Positions 46,051-57,800 of a stretch of DNA of 64,000 bases are shown one piece after another. Position 1 is the stretch's first letter. Each line of letters starts with the position of its first letter. A program made the translations under genes and the position numbers. Under the pieces are notes generated by a model. It searched no databases. It saw nothing but the letters and a program-made list of their open reading frames with translations, and had not been told where the DNA came from. This stretch comes from Symbiodinium natans (taxonomy: Eukaryota > Sar > Dinophyceae > Suessiales > Symbiodiniaceae), in contig CAJNDS010001746.1 of the NCBI GenBank assembly GCA_905221605.1, positions 463,797 through 527,796 of the forward strand, read 5' to 3'.

Positions 46051-47103
46051 CGTGCGTGATACAGACATTCTTGATCCGTGGGAAATCTCACGCAGACTGA
46101 GGAGCGGGCTTGAGTGGACGGTGTACCCGATTGCCACCCGGTGCTGCAGAGGGTCAGACTTTGCTTGTTTTCGTGCCTAGTCACTAGTTTGTTTGTGCAG
46201 TCGGTAGTCTCTGTAGTCTCTGTAGTCTTTGTAGTCTCTGTAGTCTCTGTAGTCTTCTCTAGTCTTCTCTTCGTTGTGCGTCGTCCTGCTCCACTTTTTG
46301 GTACGCTTGCAAGTGAACCAACTTAAAGGGGGCCGTTGTCACCGTTGTCACGGAAGACCCAACCAAGAGCGCTTTAGAGCGTGTGACTCTGTGACTCCGC
46401 ATCTCCGTGAGGTTCTGCTTTGGAACAGCATCATCTACATCTCGATGGACTGGGGGGGGGGGGGGCGTCTCTTTCCTAGAGGGCTCTTTACACAGACAAA
46501 AAGTGAGTGAGAGACTCTTCTTTTTTTGTGGGGGTAGAGTGGGGGTAGAGTGGGGGTAGAGTGGGGGGGAAGGGGGGTGGGGGTGGAGAGAGGGGGGAAG
46601 TGGGAGCAAGCAGGACAGCCTGTACTTGATGGTGGCGGCGGCGGCCCGGGACTCGAGCTCCGCGCAGATCCTCCTGGCGCCCTTCCTCACGCCCGGAAGC
46701 CGAGCTTGTTCCTTCGCTCTCTGCTCTATGCTCCTTCCTTCCCTTCCATCCCTCTTTCTCTTCTTCACTCTTCTTCTTCACTCTTCTTCTTCACTCTTCT
46801 TCTTCACTCTTCTTCTTCCCTTTTTGTTTGACATATGTCTGAGACATGTCTCTTCTGGAGGATGGCCATGCTCTTCAACGGCTTCACGGTCTCCCGCAAG
46901 TCCGTGCCGGAGTTCATGGCCCGGGGCCTCTCTAGTGGACCCCCACCCCCCTGAAGCTTTTTTTTGGGGGGGGGGGGGAAGAAGATCGAAGATCTACGGA
47001 AGATCTGAACACTTCAAGCTGGGCCCCCCCTGCTTGAGCCGAGGCCTGGGCTCTGGAGCTGTCTCCTGTGGCTCACGCCATGGAGGAGATGGTCCTCGCC
47101 ATC
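40069..47103 (+). CDS. ABCG-type half-transporter (NBD-TMD), at least 25 exons
   Basis: Exons: 40069-40110, 40252-40286, 40757-40841 (Walker A GPSGSGKT), 41049-41111, 41378-41404, 41565-41606, 41749-41811, 42231-42280 (signature GISGGQ), 42494-42530 (RRVSLACGLATG), 42611-42644 (Walker B QIFFCDEPTS), 42722-42755, 42841-42910 (H-loop IHQPRQE), 43046-43120, 44055-44090, 44324-44368, 44550 on, 44708 on, 45223-45277, 45360-45401, 45598-45648, 45704-45769, 45853-45948, 46412-46447, 46614-46690, 46861-46918, 47059-47103. Start is probably ATG 40069 (MSEVPLLQAALTFK). The nucleotide-binding domain comes before about six hydrophobic segments, the ABCG order. It exports lipids or small molecules by family. 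Later exons near 47265 (GAELKLVARAS) and 47347 (LFGFES) may belong; the stop is not fixed. The 44090-44324 junction is out of phase. Confidence 0.92.
40395..40556 (+). other. 53-codon open frame inside ABCG intron
   Basis: The frame runs ATG to TGA, with segments HVLAESFMGLVCTRDHQG and MCPVVISILELLDKEPTT. It is less low-complexity than the surrounding intron and could be a retained gene scrap. No family is recognised, and by length alone it could be chance. Confidence 0.25.
44379..44453 (+). repeat. 11-bp minisatellite (CATGCGAAAGC) in ABCG intron
   Basis: Two CATGCCAAAGC copies are followed by about five CATGCGAAAGC copies, immediately after the GC donor at 44369. The unit does not preserve frame and lies between two exons that join in phase. 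Confidence 0.9.
45039..45071 (+). repeat. Poly-G run of about 32 nt
   Basis: An uninterrupted G tract lies in an ABCG intron. Another G15-G17 tract lies at 45182-45197. The exact length is unreliable in any sequencing technology. Confidence 0.9.
45979..46046 (+). repeat. (GT)n microsatellite
   Basis: About 33 pure GT dinucleotides with a GTGC tail lie in the ABCG intron after the DWAYIIAFTS exon. Confidence 0.95.
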
Positions 47104-47397
47104 CAGAAGGGGCTCGACAGCCGGGCATCCCGATGCTTTTCACACGCTTATGCATTCACAGCATTCCACCACACTGCTCACTACTCTCTGACTCCCACTT
47201 CTGCTCCTCTTTACGAGAGGGTCCCCCTTGCTGCTCCACCTTTTTTCTCCATCCCAGGTGCGGAGTTGAAGCTCGTGGCTCGAGCCTCAGCAGACGCCCT
47301 GCCCCCATTTGCACGAGACCTCACCTCACCTTTCTCGTGTGAGGAGACACTCTTCGGCTTCGAGAGCCACCTGGGCAGATCCCTAGGTCGGACTGTT

Positions 47398-47535
47398 GAA
47401 CACTCTCATCTCTCTCATCTATCTCTCATCTATCTCTCATCTATCTCTCATCTATCTCTCATCTATCTCTCATCTATCTCTCACTATCTCTCATCTCTCT
47501 ATCTCTCATCTCTCTATCTCTCATCTCTCTCTCGC
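47398..47535 (+). repeat. ATCTCTC tandem repeat
   Basis: CATCTATCTCT and TCTCATCTCTCTA units repeat about 14 times, downstream of the last ABCG exons. Confidence 0.9.
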
Positions 47536-47899
47536 GATCTCTACAGGAGACACGAGCGCTGGTCTTTGTTCGTCTTGTCCTGTCGCGAGGCGTCCTTTTG
47601 GGATGGTTCCTTGTCTTCAGGATCGCTCAGATCATTTGCCCCTCGGAGAAACGCCTGTGAGAAGACTAGGCTTGGCTCAGATGGGCCCATCGCCGTTTCC
47701 GATTTCCGAGGCTTAAAAACGATGCACCACATCAAGCGTGGCGGCCCCACAGTGACAGAGCTTCTCAGAGAGGTGGTTTTTAGGTGCTGCGTGGTCATGC
47801 CGTCTTTGCTGTTCTTTTGGGCCCAGATGCTGAGGCTGAGAGTCCGACTTGACATGACTTGACTACTTTTCCGCTGTTCCAATCAGCTCCGTTGCACCT

Positions 47900-50305
47900 C
47901 CGCTATATTCTGTGAGAGCACGGAGACGCATGCAACAATTCTTTGACTGCATGACTAAGGGCTGCAAAGCTATGCCCGCACAGCGCAGAATTGGTTCTTG
48001 AGTCTTCAAGAGCTCTGTTTCGAACCTAACAATACAGGCTCTTTTGACCTCTGGGACGGATGTGAGAAGTCCTGCGATTGCACAGTGGGTCACCAGCTAC
48101 AGGTTGAATGATGGGCATCCCTACTTTTGTCTACTTGTTCCATATTGCAGATGGCACAGGGTCCTCGTCAGGCTCATAAAGTCACCGACATGACCACACC
48201 ATATTAGGTGTTGTCGCCCCTTGCAGTGTGTTCGTGTATTTTTGTGCGTGTGTTCGTGTGTGTGTTCGTGTTCGTGTGTGTGTGTGTGTGTAGCTGGCGC
48301 GTAGCTGGTGGACTCGAGCTGCTTTTCTCTCAACAGCTTTGTACATGGCGCCCAATTCTGCAAAGCTTTGCGTTGGAAAGCCTCGCGCGCGCGCGTGGGG
48401 GAGAAAATATGAAGTGCCTGTGACAATGGTGGTGGCAGGGGTGCCTGTTGGAGCAGTTGAGATGTGGGGCAATGGGGGAGATGTTGGACGCATCTGACAG
48501 TACGTTGATAGCATTGCAACAGGTGGACCCAAAGCGGGCCTTTGTTGCTGAGATGGCCTGCGCCATGCCTTGTAAGAGATAGGGTCAGATAGGGTGAGCG
48601 CAGGTTTTTTTGGTCACAGGGGACTTCATTCGAACATGCGCGCCGAACCGACTCGATCATCTGCAGCACAGACCACATCGAGCAGATGTTCTAGAGAAGC
48701 CATCAGAAACTTGAACTCTAAATTTAAACTTAAGCCCCCCCAAAACGGTACAAAACGTTGAGAGATCAGACAGACTCTCGGATTTCGCATGGCAGCCTCG
48801 AGCCTAGGGAGCCTTAGCGGTGTGGAACATCTAAGTCAGCTCCTCTCCCATGGGCAGAATGCCCCAACACCATCCCTCTCAACTCCGGCAACCCTTACAA
48901 GCCCTAGAATGGCACCCACTTCTGAGTACTTAAATTTGCTTGGACACCACCGGTACGGGCCGCAGCTTCGCAACGTGCAGTGTGCTTGGCGGAGGCAGCG
49001 GGTATCTCAGTTAGGTGTGAGAGCCTCTGAGAAGTCCGAAACGTCGTGGTCGAGGTTGCGCCGTTGTGTTTCTGTTTTCTGAAGGGACGGCTCTATGGCA
49101 TGGCAGCATGTCAGACGAAGATTCAAACTCAGCCGGAACCTGAGGTGCCAGAAAGATGCTGCGCAGACCCAAGTTTCCACAGGTTGTTCACAGTCTTCCA
49201 CTTGTCTTCCACGTGTCTTCTTGAGTCTTTTCCTTGCGCTTGTTAGGTCCGCTTGCTAGGCTGATGCTGTCCTCCTCGCATCTCGAGGCCGACAACCAAC
49301 CAGCAAGCGGCCAACATGGCCAACATGGGCCCGGACTGGGAGCCTGGGAAGTGCTCGGAATGTGCACGCCCAAGTCCGAAAACGTCCTAAATTATGAGAA
49401 TGAGCTGTTCAGGACGTCTTCTTCAAGTCTGCAGATATGTGGTACAGGCATCGGCCATGGTGAAGTCGAAGTAAGATTCAAAGTGCCACGAGTTTCTTTC
49501 TCGCGCTGACACTGCAGATCCTTTCGAAACTCCACGATCTACGGACAACTCCGAATCATCGCGGCGCCCCGGCTGCTTGTGGCTGCTTACGGCTGCTTTC
49601 TTTTTCACACTGTTGCCAACTACTTGGAAACAAATTTTAACACAAATTTTAACACAGTCCAACGCAGTGTCAGAGGTGGTGGCATCCACTGTGACAGCAG
49701 GGTTTGCCTCAGTGGCTTGTGCGGTCTGCCCCAGGCCATTTGCTTTGGCTTCGTGGTCCTCTTCTTCCTGCTGGGGGGTGGAGGCTCAGCCGCGCGGACT
49801 CTTCTTTCCTACCCCACATAGCAACGGTCGTCGAGCAGGCCCGGCGACGGGCGTGCACTCGGAGCACCGGGAGGCCTCTTCAGAAGCGAGACGGGACACA
49901 AAGAGACACTCTTCCTCCCCCTCTTCCCGCTCTTCCCGTTCTTCCCCCCTCTTCTACCATCTTTGCTTCTCTTCAGCTCTTCTCCTCCCCACGTCTCCTT
50001 GCAGGGGGAGGACCGCGCATCGGAGGGTCTGATGGAGGCGGACCGAACAGAAGCGGTGTCTCAAACGCTCAGGGGGAAGTTTGAGAAAGCAGCAGAGGGA
50101 TCCGTTGATCAGGGCCAAAACAGAAGCCTTGGGGCCATCCCCGGAGGCCACGGAGATCCTGCAGTCGCGCAATCCTCCCATGGTCTCTGCTCCGCTGCCC
50201 GCCATGCTGTGCCCAACCCCTTTTCAAACCCCCTCTCACCCCCCCCCTCAAAGTGTTTTTTTCATGGAAGGGGATGCCACACTTCTTTCGTGTTCTGCGG
50301 TAGAG
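47900..50305. other. No certain gene; possible 5' exons of the H+-PPase
   Basis: A GT-rich tract lies near 48240-48290. A hydrophobic segment after CCCCAG near 49737 (AICFGFVVLFFLLGGGG) and a charged one after TTGCAG near 50007 (GEDRASEGLMEADRTE) could be N-terminal exons of the pump that starts at 50306, but their phases were not joined. Frame 48789-49082 (+) is open and unrecognised. Confidence 0.4.
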
Positions 50306-53089
50306 GTACGTGGTGGCTTTAGTGGCCCTGGGCGGCTTGGCCTTTGCTGCCTGGCTGGCAGCTTGGGTCCTGGGCAAGGACCGCAATGCAGGGGGAGGGG
50401 TGTTTTGGGGGCCCCGGCGTGCATGGAATGCAGGGTTTTGATTTTTTTAAAATGTCTTTTCGCATCTCGTTCCCAAAGAAGGAAATCTCTCCAAATTTGA
50501 TCGAAAACAGGACGAGGGCGACGAGAAGATGAGGCAAGTCTCCGATGCCGGGGAAGCCCAGCCTTGTCACTTTCAACCTCTTCAAACTCTTACGAGAAGA
50601 GCTTTGCTTTTTTTGCTGTGCCTTGCGTTTTCGCTTTTCTTTGGCGCCTCTTCTGAGGCCATCCGGGAAGGGGCCGCCGGGTTTCTCTCCACGCAGACCG
50701 GCGCTCAGGGCCAAAATCGGAATCAGAACTCCTTAAAGAGAGGAAGGGGCGGGGGGGTGGGGGGGATGTGTTCAAGTCTGCCCCTGTCAGAGTTAGTGAG
50801 GGACGTAAAGAGACGCAGATCATGTTGGCATTGTTGAGTGGTGACTTTGCGCGGTCTTTCGCGCCGCCATTCTGAGGTACGCGAGCATCTTCAAGCTCGC
50901 GGTGGTGGCGCCCCGCTCTAAACGTAAAGGGAGAGCGGACCCCCAAAAGCCTTTGAATGAAGAGGAGGAGGTGAGGGCGCTCGGAGGGGAGCTTCGGGGA
51001 GTTCATGCGTCCTTAGGAGACATGCGGGAAAGGGGATTTGTCCGTTGTTCTAAACCCCCGCCTCTTCGTGTTTAATTGGGCCGGCCACACGTGCGTAGCC
51101 TTCGTGTAGCTATGGCGCCAAAAACCAGCACGGCGCAAGGGGGCGCAAGGGCGAGCGCAAGGGCCAGGAGCCCAAAACTCTAAGATCAGGCTAGTGTGCA
51201 GGGTCAGGGTTCTGCAAGTTTAGTTGTTAGGGTTAGAGGTTCGGTTAGGATTTAGGGGTTGAGGGCTTAGGGGCTAGGGTCTGGGGGGCTTAGGGATGTG
51301 TTCAGGGTTAGAGGTTAGTGGGTCTAGAGTCTAGAGTTTAGTTTGTCAGCGGGACTCGCGTCGCAAGGGTGGCGCAAGGGACGCGCAAGGCTGGCGCAAG
51401 ACCGCATGGCCGATGTGGAGCCATGGGCCCTGACACAATAAAACTGGTTTGCACATGTCATGAAACATCGATTCCGGTGCCAAGCCTGTACTTCAAAACA
51501 GCGACAATCCAGCCGCATTACGGAATCATCGGAATCATCGCTTCCAGTACTGAGCTCGAACTACGAAACAGTGACAATCCAGCCAGCTTATGGAAACATC
51601 GTTTCTAGTACATAGTACAAACCCCCAGAAAACCTTGTCGGTACCACGTTTTGTAGTTGGCATGTTTGCCGACGTGGCCGAACGCTAGCACGGCGCAAGG
51701 CGGCGCAAGGGCGAGGCGCAAGGGAACCCTACGGCCTTAGGCGTGGCATAAGAATTTAGAACAACATCCATTTAGCTTTGCACGGCATGCTAGTCCCTTG
51801 CCCTCCTTTTTCAGTGCTCCCCCCTACGAAGTGGTGTCTCAGGTGCTGGTGGGCATCTTCCTGATGTACCTCCTCAGGGAGCCGCCCAAAAACTTGCCGC
51901 AGGCGCACGGACGTCTCGAAGAATCCTGCGGAATCCTGCGATGAGAAGTTCAGAGAGAGCGCAAGAAGCGCGCAGTCCGAAGCTTGTACGGATCGGCGGT
52001 GGACGGCCACTATGTGGGTTTGCGGTATGTGGTGCAACAGATGGTGCGGTATGTCAGATGGCTGTTATATATTCTGTGCTGAGTTCGAGAGAGGGGACTC
52101 CAGAAACGAAGATGTGAGCGGAAAGGATGAGCGACAGGGTGTTTCCTTCTTTTTCGTTGTGGTGTTTTCGTTTGTTGTGTTGTTGGTCTTGTTGTGCTGT
52201 GTTGTGCTCCTGAGTCGCTCTCTTTGCGTGTGATTTTGTTTTGAGCTCGGAGGTGGCCTCCTCGAGGCTGGCGCTCTGCGTGGCCGTGTCCTTCGCCACC
52301 GGCTGCATCCTCTCAGGTGCAGCAGAGAATGGAAGAGCGAACATGCGGAGAGAGTTGCAAACATGCGGGGAGATACCAAAACAAAACGGGAACAGAACAA
52401 AACTGGAAAAGAACAGAACAGAACAGAGGAGCGAGTACATACAGCTATAGTGCGGCACATTCGGCACATGGGCGAAGAAGGGTTTTTCGTGAGGGCACCG
52501 AAGGTTTTTGTGGCGCCCTGTCGAGGCGTGGCCGGCTACGTAGGGATGTGGGTGGCCGTGCGATCCAACGTCCGCGTGGCCTCGGCGGCCTGCCGCTCCT
52601 TTCAGGAGGAGCGGGGGAGAGAAGCGCAATTTCACAGAGTACTTAGATGTGCTTCGTACTTGTGGACTATAATATTTAATAGCGCCGCTCTTGTGCTGGA
52701 CAGTCTGTGAAAGACTCATTCGTGAGAGCCAGCGAGGGCCAGTGGACATGCGAGTCGAGTGCAGCAAAAGTGCGAGAGAGGCGATCGACGTCGGCCTTCG
52801 CGCCGGCGCGTTTAGCGGAGTTCTTGTCGTTTCGATGGCACGCGCCTCAGATCTCAGTCCAGAAGGTCTGGCTGCTCAGCAAGCCAGCCTTTACAGCATT
52901 GCGCATTGCGCGCGTTGAGGTGCTGTTGGGCATCATCGCGCTCTTGTTTGGAGTGCGGCTGGTGGTGCCCACGACACACACGGCAAGTTGCGTGCTTCTG
53001 TGGCGGGCGTTGAGCGTGTAGTGCAGGTACCCGCAGCGTTGCACCAGTTGCCATTCCTTCTCGTTGGATATGGCTTTGGGGCCTCCTTC
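50306..53089 (+). CDS. Membrane H+-translocating pyrophosphatase, N-terminal part
   Basis: Exons: 50306-50378 (YVVALVALGGLAFAAWL), 50511-50546 (DEGDEKMRQVSD), 50658-50695 (AIREGAAGFLST), 50877-50907 (YASIFKLAVV), 51843-51902 (VLVGIFLMYLLREPPKNLPQ), 52253-52316 (VASSRLALCVAVSFATG), 52526-52599 (GVAGYVGMWVAVRSNVRVAS), about 52771-52837 (AREAIDVGLRAGAFSGVLV), 52920-52962 (VLLGIIALLFGVRL), 53027-53089 (LPFLLVGYGFGASF). AIREGA-x-x-F, G-x-AG(Y/F)-x-GM, N-x-R-x-A and GYGFGAS are hallmarks of vacuolar-type H+-PPases. The last hints at the AVP2-like type II group (inference). By family it pumps protons across vacuole/acidocalcisome membranes using PPi. Catalytic DxxADLxGKxE and later motifs are missing: the remaining two thirds is not seen before the satellite array. 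The 52599/52771 junction is unresolved. Confidence 0.92.
51190..51345 (+). repeat. Degenerate telomere-like (TTAGGG/TTTAGGG) block, intronic
   Basis: GTTAGGGTTAG, GGATTTAGGGG and GGGCTTAGGGG type units are scattered over about 150 bp. They lie in the H+-PPase intron between 50907 and 51843. Confidence 0.7.
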
Positions 53090-53159
53090 GCCCCTCGACC
53101 CTTTGAGCGGGACTTGTACTAAAAAGCATGCCGTCCTGCCCCTTTTTTTTCCGTATGTC

Positions 53160-53640
53160 AGGGCATGCGTGAACCACAGGGATTTCTAGATTCCCAGGTG
53201 CACCTAAAGAAAAGTACCAAAAAATATGCTAGTTCGTTCATTCACTTGTACTATTATTTTCTCGCTCGGTGTTATTATTTTACTATTGGTGAAGAAAGAC
53301 AATTAACGAACACAAGAATATTGCAAATGAAAGCAATAACGCGGGCATATTATAATTTAAGTTCATAGTTCGTGCACTCGTTCTCACATTATAATCTACT
53401 TCCCGTCCGTTCAACCGCTCACATACTTGTAACACACTTCACGCGTCTAGAACTTGGGGGAATTCAGCAATTCAGCCCGTTTTGCAACGCTGTTCATCAT
53501 GCACTTGATGCACGTGTACGAAGTAAAGATGCACGAAAGTTCGTCGCATAGTTTAAAAAGCGACATGTGCTTATCAAATTGTAAGTCTCTATAGACCTGT
53601 TTATATGTACCTCCATTAATGGAATCATTACAGCAATCGA
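53160..53640. other. AT-rich island, possibly organelle-derived
   Basis: 53190-53400 in particular is strongly A+T-rich (for example CTATTATTTT, GCATATTATAATTTAAG), unlike the GC-rich surroundings. No rRNA, tRNA or organelle protein was recognised. It starts about 70 bp after the last H+-PPase exon. An organellar insertion, an AT-rich transposon remnant and an intron island are all possible. Confidence 0.6.
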
Positions 53641-54036
53641 AGTAATGGTCTCACACATCCCCCAACTGCTGGTGCCAAGCGGAGTCACCAGCACCCTTTT
53701 TGGCAACGCCAAACGTGGCGAATGGCAGTAATAGCGGTTTCCGGTGAAGCAGTGGGTGCGTTTTGCTTAGGTCTTCCGCAACTAAATGACAGCCTGTTGG
53801 TGTAAACGGAACGACCTTTCAAGGCTTTGCCCTGGCTTGGCTTTCGCAGAGCTTTGGCCGACCATTGCAGGACAAAGAAGGGCAACCCCAAGGGAAAAGC
53901 AGCCTCCCTGGACGGAATCATCGTTCGCCTGTGCGCTGCTGCCTTCGAGTGCACTAGCAACATGGATGCTACCATCCAATATGCATGGATGCTCTGACAT
54001 GCTCAGACCACATTCGCACGCAGTGGCATCGTGGAC

Positions 54037-54256
54037 GGTAGAGGAGGAGGAGGAGTAGTAGTAGTAGTAGTAGTAGCAGCTCGTCCGCCTCCTCCGCCTC
54101 CTCCGCCTCCTCCTCTCCGCCTCCTCCTCCTCCTTCTCCTCCTCCTCCTCCTCCCACCGCCACCACGACGACGACGACTACGGCGACGACTACGGCGACG
54201 ACTACGGCGACGACTACTACGACAACTACAACTGCAACTACAGCTACTGTAGCTGC
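54037..54256. repeat. Compound trinucleotide repeat
   Basis: GAG, TAG, then (TCC/GCC)n, then GAC/GGC and TAC/AAC triplets run in series. Every frame encodes low-complexity peptide only. Confidence 0.9.
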
Positions 54257-54534
54257 AACGGGACGCCCGGACTCCACCAGCTCGGAGCTGCCCTGACCAG
54301 CTAGCTCGCGCCAGACTTGGGCTGCTCCTGCAGCTCTGACCAAATAGCTCGCACCAAGTCAATTGCGCGGGTTAACCTCGGGAGTCAGTTGGTTACGCTG
54401 TTAAGGAAATTGAGATGTTGATTTTTTTGTCGGAGAAGGCCTGTTAGGTAAAACTGTGGGCAGGTTCTGGAGCCACGATTACGTTACCAGCACAGGTTGT
54501 TGTTTCCCTAAAAGAGGGGCACAATTCCCCTCCT

Positions 54535-54655
54535 GTTGTGCGAAAAGACCGTGTCAAGACATGTAAACATCTCAATTTACTTAAACCAACACATGTTGTG
54601 CGAAAAGACCGTGTCAAAATATCACCCTCGTTTTGTGCGAAAGGACCGTGTCAGA
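54535..54655 (+). repeat. Three spaced copies of TTGTGCGAAAAGACCGTGTC
   Basis: Copies start near 54535, 54595 and 54632 (the third reads GAAAGGACC). Spacing is about 60 and 38 bp with unrelated AT-richer fill, so this is a spaced repeat and not a simple tandem one. Confidence 0.75.
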
Positions 54656-54859
54656 AACTGTCAGCAAATTTTCACACCTTCACCAATCAAAAGTTGCTCC
54701 TGTGCTGCACCGGCTGTTTTGACCATGGAAGCAGCCCTCAACTTTAAAAAGAAAAGCCCCAGCAGGTATCGCCGTTGCCCTTGTTCGCAACATTGTGTTT
54801 TCCACCTTTTTTTCCATGATGGTGGCCATTGTAACGACCTCCTGAGTGTCATCAGTAAG

Positions 54860-54895
54860 CCTTAAACCCGAAACTCCTAAACCCTCAGCGCCTAC
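54860..54895 (-). repeat. Short C-strand telomere-like motif bordering the satellite
   Basis: CCTTAAACCCG, CTCCTAAACCCTC: CCCTAAA-like units on the + strand, opposite in orientation to the blocks near 5.8 and 51.2 kb. They lie about 40 bp before the first satellite monomer. Confidence 0.5.
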
Positions 54896-57800
54896 CCCAT
54901 TTGTCATTACCCGGAGTTCTGTTGCCCCTGGACCCAAGAGGGGCATCTTGGCCGAATCCGGGTTTCAAGTTGGACCCAAGAAAGGCATCTTGGCCGAATC
55001 CAGGTTTCAAGTTGGACCCAAGAAAGGCATCTTGGCCGAATCCAGGTTTCAAGTTGGGCCCAAGAGGGGCAAGAGTGGCATCTTGGCCGAATCCAGGTTT
55101 CAAGTTGGACCCAAGAGTGGCATCTTGGCCGAATCCAGGTTTCAAGTTGGGCCCAAGAGGGGCATCTTGGCCGAATCCGGGTTTCAAGTTGGGCCCAAGA
55201 AAGGCATCTTGGCCGAATCCAGGTTTCAAGTTGGGCCGAATCCGGGTTTCAAGTTGGGCCCAAGAGGCCGAATCCGGGTTTCAAGTTGGGCCCAAGAAAG
55301 TCATCTTGGCCGAATCCAGGTTTCAAGCTGGACCCAACAAAGGCATCTTGGCCGAATCCAGGTTTCAAGTTGGGCCCAAGAGGGGCATCTTGGCCGAATC
55401 CGGGTTTCAAGTTGGGCCCAAGAGGGGCATCTTGGCCGAATCCAGGTTTGAAGTTGGGTCCAGGTTTCTAGTTGGGCCCAAGAGGGGCATCTTGGCCGAA
55501 TCCGGGTTTCAAGTTGGGCCCAAGAGGGGCATCTTGGCCGAATCCAGGTTTCAAGTTGGGCCCAAGAGGGGCATCTTGGCCGAATCCGGGTTTCAGTTGG
55601 GCAAGAGGGGCATCTTTGCCGAACTCAGGTTTCAAGTTGGGCCCAAGAAAGGCATCTTGGCCGAATCCAGGTTTCAAGCTGAGCCCAAGAGGGGCATCTT
55701 GGCCGGGTCCGGGTTTCAAGTTGGACCCAAGAGTGGCATCTTGGCCGAATCCAGGTTTCAAGTTGGGCCCAACAGGGGCATCTTGGGTGAATCCGGGTTT
55801 CAAGTTGGGCCCAAGAGGGGCATCTTGGCCGAATCCAGGTTTCAAGTTGGGCCCAAGAGTGGCATCTTGGCCGAATCCAGGTTTCAAGTTGGGCCCAAGA
55901 AAGGATGTTGGCCGAAACCGGGTTTCAAGTTGGGCCCAAGAGGGCATCTTGGCCGAATCCAGGTTTCAAGTTGGGCCCAAGAAAGGAATCTTGGCCGACT
56001 CCGGGTTTCAAGTTGGGCTCAAGAGGGGAATCCGTCAAGTTGGGCCCAAGAGGGGCATCTTGGCCGAATCCGGGTTTCAAGTTGGGCCCAAGAGGGGCAT
56101 CTTGGCCGAATCCAGGTTTCCAGTTGGGGCATCTTGGCCGTCCAGGTTTCAAGTTGGGCCCAAGAGGGGCATCTTGGCCGAATCCGGGTTTCAAGTTGGG
56201 CCTAAGAGGGGCATCTTGGCCGAATCCAGGTTTCAAGTTGGGCCCAAGAGGGGCATCTTGGCCGAATCCAGGTTTCAAGTTGGGCCCAAGAGGGGCGTCT
56301 TGGCCGAAGCCAGGTTTCAAGTTGGGCCAAGAGGGGCATCTTGGCCGAAGCCAGGTTTCAAGTTGGGCCCAACAGGGGCATCTTGGCCGAATCCAGGTTT
56401 CACGTTGGGCCAACAGGGGCACCTTGGCCGAATCCAGGTTTCAAGTTGGGCCCAAGAGTGGCATCTTGGCCGAATCCAGGTTTCAAGTTGGGCCCAAGAG
56501 GGCCATCTTGGCCGAATCCGGGTTTCAAGTTGGGCCCAAGAGTGGCATCTTGGCCGAATCCAGGTTTCAAGTTAGGCCCAAGAAAGGCATCTTGGCCGAA
56601 TCCAGGTTTCAAGTTGCGAATCCGGGTTTCAAGTTGGGCCCAAGAGGGGCATTCGGGTTTCAAGTTGGGCCCAAGAGGGGCATCTTGGCCGAATGCAGGT
56701 TTCAAGTTGGGCTCAAGAAAGGCATCTTGGCCGAATCCAGGTTTCAAGTTGGGCCCAAGAGGGGCATCTTGGCGGAAACCAGGTTTCAAGCATCTTGGCC
56801 GAATCCAGGTTTCAAGTAGGGCCCAAGAAAGGCATCCTGGCCGAATCCGGGTTTCAAGTTGGGCCCAAGAGGGGCATCTTGGCCGAATCCAGGTTTCAAG
56901 TTGGCCGAATCCGGGTTTCAAGTTCGGCCCAAGAGGGGCATCTTGGCCGAATGCAGGTTTCAAGTTGGGCCCAAGAGGGGCATCTTGGCCGAATCCAGGT
57001 TTCAAGTTGGGCCCAAGAAAGGCATCTTGGCCGAAGGGCCCAAGAGATACATCTTGGCCGAATCCAGGTTTCAAGTTGGGCCCAAGAGGGGCATCTTGGC
57101 CGAATCCAGGTTTCAAGCTGGGCGTAAGAGGGGCATCTTGGCCGAATCCAGGTTTCAAGTTGGGCCCAAGAGGGGCATCTTGGCCGAACCCAGGTTTCAA
57201 GTTGGGCCAGGGGCATCTTGGCCGAATCCAGGTTTCAAGTTGGGCCCAAGAGGGGCATCTTGGCCGAATCCGGGTTTCAAGTTAGGCCCAAGAGGGGCAT
57301 CTTGGCCGAATCGGGCCCAAGAGGGGCATCTTGGCCGAATCCAGGCCCCCAAGAAAGGCATCTTGGCCGAGTCCAGGTTTCAAGTTGGGCCAAAGAGGGG
57401 CACCAGGCTTCAAGTTGGGCCCATCAGGCGAATCTTGGCCGAATCCGGGTTTCAATTTGGGCCCAAAAGGGGCATCTTGGCCGAATCCAGGGTTCAAGTT
57501 GGGCCCAAGAGGGGCATCTTGGCCGCATCCGGGTTTCAAGCTGGGCCCAAGAGGGGCATCTTGGCCGAATCGGGCCCCAAGTTGGGTTTAAGAAGGGCAT
57601 CTTGGCCGAATCCGGGTTTCAACTTGGACCCAAGAAAGGCATCTTGGCCGAGTCCAGGTTTCAAGTTGGTCCCAAGAGGGGCACCAGGCTTCAAGTTGGG
57701 CCCATCAAGGGGAATCTTGGCCGAATCCGGGTTTCAATTTGGGCATCTTGGCCGAAGCCAGGTTTCAAGTTGGGCCAAGAGGGGCATCTTGGCCGAAGCC

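Noticed and set aside
52054-52767. 237-codon minus-strand frame overlapping the H+-PPase
   Set aside because: It lies opposite exons with diagnostic H+-PPase motifs and has no recognisable motif itself.
54003-54362. Arg- or Val-rich minus-strand frames near 54.1 kb
   Set aside because: Products of the compound trinucleotide repeat.
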